Source: Ilumatobacteraceae bacterium
GTDB taxonomy: Bacteria > Actinomycetota > Acidimicrobiia > Acidimicrobiales > Ilumatobacteraceae
Direction of reading: 5' to 3'
DNA length: 6,883 nucleotides
Assembly: GCA_016463105.1 (NCBI GenBank)
Contig: JAEMRY010000062.1
Coordinates: 1 to 6,883, forward strand
In this document: one piece after another, positions 5,791 to 6,883 of the stretch
Numbering within the stretch: the stretch's first letter is position 1
Layout of the letters: every line of letters begins with the position of its first letter
Notes under the pieces: generated by a model
The model's input: only the letters and a program-made list of their open reading frames with translations
Database searches by the model: none
What the model was told of the DNA's origin: nothing
Program-made: the position numbers and the translations under genes

Positions 5791-6623
5791 AATTTCGAAT
5801 TGTTTTCTTTGCGATAACCGCAATATTTTTTAGTTTCAACTCAACTGCCGATGCTGATCAAAACGGACCAGTCGTCGTAATTGACGAATTTGGTTCAGTC
5901 GTCGACAGAACAATTATCGCCGGAATATTTGTTCAGCAAAATGACACCGACAGCGAATCAAACTCTTGCGAATGGTCGGCCTCTGTGCCGCGTGATTCTG
6001 GCCAAGGTCAAGGTGCGGGCACCGAAGTCACAAAAGAAATTGGATCAGTAAGTTTTCGACTTTATGATCGCGCGTGCGCTGGTGAAATTACGAATTACTA
6101 CTGGATTCCAGAAGTCTCGTCCGAGCAAATCGCTCGTTCTGCGGCGAGCGTTGTTTACGATTCGATTCCTGCTCCGTTCGGTGACTTTGCTCCACCTGCT
6201 CGTCAAGGATTAATAAATGTTGGTACATGGTTTTGGGTTCAACCAGCAGTGTGGCAACCAAAATCTGTCACAGCATGGATTCCAACTCCCCAAGGACCGA
6301 TAACTGTTACGACAACTGCGACGCCAATAAAACTTATATTTAATCCCGGTGACGGATTTCGCGGCTCTGGAAACAAAACGTGTACCGGTCCGGGTGTCCG
6401 ATGGACCGAATTAATCGGCGACCAATTGCCGTCGCCATGCATGTATACGTATCGGCACTCATCTGCTATAAATTCGAGCGGTTTGTTTTCGGCCAGTGTC
6501 TCAATAGTTTGGCGAGTCACCTGGCGCTCAAGCACCGGCGCGACAGGAACGTTGCCAAATGTGACCACATCATCATCACACCAAATGAATATCCGCGAGT
6601 TTCAGGCCCTCGTCACTTCTTAA
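5787..6623 (+). CDS. Sec-secreted four-cysteine protein with a PKD-like C-terminal domain
   Basis: This is a 278-residue exported protein of unknown function. A typical Sec signal (MKFRIVFFAITAIFFSF) ends at a likely ADA cleavage site after residue 23. The mature part falls into two halves. The first (about 55-160) holds CEWSASVPRD (from C61), RLYDRAC (C97), YYWIPEV and WFWVQPAVW. The second (about 160-278) is beta-rich: VTAWIPTPQGPITVTTTATP, then NPGDG (186-190), CTGPG (199-203), CMYTYRHSSA (218-227) and WRVTWRSS. NPGDG and C-x-YTY sit where PKD domains carry WDFGDG and HTY, so a PKD-like sandwich is a reasonable inference. The four cysteines could pair as 61-97 and 199-218. The frame is open from a TTG at 5772, but ATG 5787 gives the clean signal peptide and an ATGA overlap with the lipoprotein stop. 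No enzyme active site, sortase signal or membrane anchor is seen. A partner or surface-binding role with the upstream lipoprotein is likely. Confidence 0.8.
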   Translation: MKFRIVFFAITAIFFSFNSTADADQNGPVVVIDEFGSVVDRTIIAGIFVQQNDTDSESNSCEWSASVPRDSGQGQGAGTEVTKEIGSVSFRLYDRACAGEITNYYWIPEVSSEQIARSAASVVYDSIPAPFGDFAPPARQGLINVGTWFWVQPAVWQPKSVTAWIPTPQGPITVTTTATPIKLIFNPGDGFRGSGNKTCTGPGVRWTELIGDQLPSPCMYTYRHSSAINSSGLFSASVSIVWRVTWRSSTGATGTLPNVTTSSSHQMNIREFQALVTS

Positions 6624-6703
6624 ACCCATACCGTTAAAGGGCAAGAGCGTTGGGGTCTCGAATAATCATGGCGAATTTTGGCTCGCATAAAGTTCTGCTA
6701 CGC

Positions 6704-6737
6704 GATATTCACGAAGATCACGAATATCACGAATATC
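6704..6737. repeat. 9-bp tandem repeat inside a 7-bp inverted repeat, upstream of csp
   Basis: ATCACGAAT is present twice in perfect tandem (6717-6725, 6726-6734) after a degenerate first copy, TTCACGAAG (6708-6716). GATATTC (6704-6710) is the exact inverse of GAATATC at both 6722-6728 and 6731-6737, so either of two hairpins could form. It lies in the 209-bp spacer (6624-6832) between the secreted-protein gene and the cold shock gene. The repeat also falls within a tiny open frame (6668-6748, 26 codons) whose end reads IHEDHEYHEYPKY. Coding there is unproven. No clear terminator for the upstream operon was found in this spacer. Confidence 0.6.
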
Positions 6738-6765
6738 CAAAATATTAGGAATACCCGTTTTGAGT

Positions 6766-6774
6766 TGCTACCCT
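6766..6774 (+). promoter_or_regulatory. possible extended -10 of the cold shock gene
   Basis: TGCTACCCT (6766-6774) fits an extended -10 (TG-N-TANNNT). A start near 6781 would give a leader of about 50 nt before the csp ATG at 6833, a plausible length for a cold shock gene. No good -35 is present at the expected distance, which extended -10 promoters tolerate. Inferred from motif only. Confidence 0.3.
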
Positions 6775-6832
6775 TGACGAAGCGCTTTCGATCATGGAAG
6801 TGCAATTCAAATAACAAGAAAGAAGTACAGCT

Positions 6833-6883
6833 ATGCCAACCGGTACCGTGAAATTTTTCAATGACGAAAAGGGTTACGGATTT
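6833..6883 (+). CDS. CspA-family cold shock protein (3' part beyond the window)
   Basis: Only the first 17 codons are present, but they are diagnostic: MPTGTVKFFNDEKGYGF. This is the first beta strand of a cold shock domain followed by the start of RNP1 (KGYGF), the surface that binds single-stranded RNA and DNA. Such proteins, about 65-70 residues long, act as RNA chaperones in the cytoplasm and often have cold- or growth-dependent expression. The common KWFN is KFFN here, a frequent form in actinobacteria. AAAGAAG (6818-6824), 8 nt before the ATG, is a good ribosome site. The gene is separated from the secreted-protein operon by 209 bp and probably has its own promoter. The exact paralogue cannot be told from this fragment. 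Confidence 0.93.
   Translation, partial: MPTGTVKFFNDEKGYGF

Noticed and set aside
6239..6568. 109-codon minus-strand open frame
   Set aside because: It is antisense to the secreted protein, whose signal peptide, cysteines and PKD-like motifs support the plus-strand reading.
6774..6779. TTGACG as a -35 for the cold shock gene
   Set aside because: No -10-like hexamer lies 16-18 bp downstream; the overlapping TGCTACCCT fits better as an extended -10.

Overview
The window looks like chromosomal DNA from a moderate- to low-GC actinobacterium, most likely of the class Acidimicrobiia. The case rests on protein character, not on a marker gene. The enoyl-CoA hydratase homologue resembles mycobacterial EchA6, the large helicase is of the actinobacterial HelD/HelR type, and there are several exported proteins of an actinobacterial style. 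No rRNA, tRNA, CRISPR array, transposase or phage gene is visible, and coding density is high; the longest stretch without a gene is 209 bases.

Left block (about 1-2039, minus strand): a tight three-gene operon, echA6-like > ccmA > ccmB. The first stop directly abuts the ccmA ATG, and ccmA and ccmB overlap by ATGA. CcmA and CcmB are the ATPase and membrane subunits of the System I cytochrome c maturation haem exporter; ccmB runs off the left edge almost complete. The crotonase-fold protein at the head of the operon has lost both catalytic glutamates, so it is probably an acyl-CoA binder and not a hydratase.

Middle block: two small plus-strand genes start divergently from the operon across a 32-bp gap. 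One encodes a two-helix membrane protein (2072-2365), the other an unrecognised helical lipoprotein (2417-2857). The lipoprotein gene converges, with only 12 bp between stops, on a minus-strand HelD/HelR-type RNA polymerase-remodelling ATPase of 711 residues (2870-5005).

Right block (plus strand): a 161-bp intergenic region with a 7-bp inverted repeat and a sharply GC-rich 66-nt leader precedes a translationally coupled pair. The pair is a lipoprotein with a possible NTF2-like domain (5167-5790) and a Sec-secreted four-cysteine protein with PKD-like features (5787-6623). Both genes seem to act outside the membrane and are the best candidate here for an undescribed system. After a 209-bp spacer with a 9-bp tandem repeat, the window ends in the first 17 codons of a CspA-family cold shock protein.
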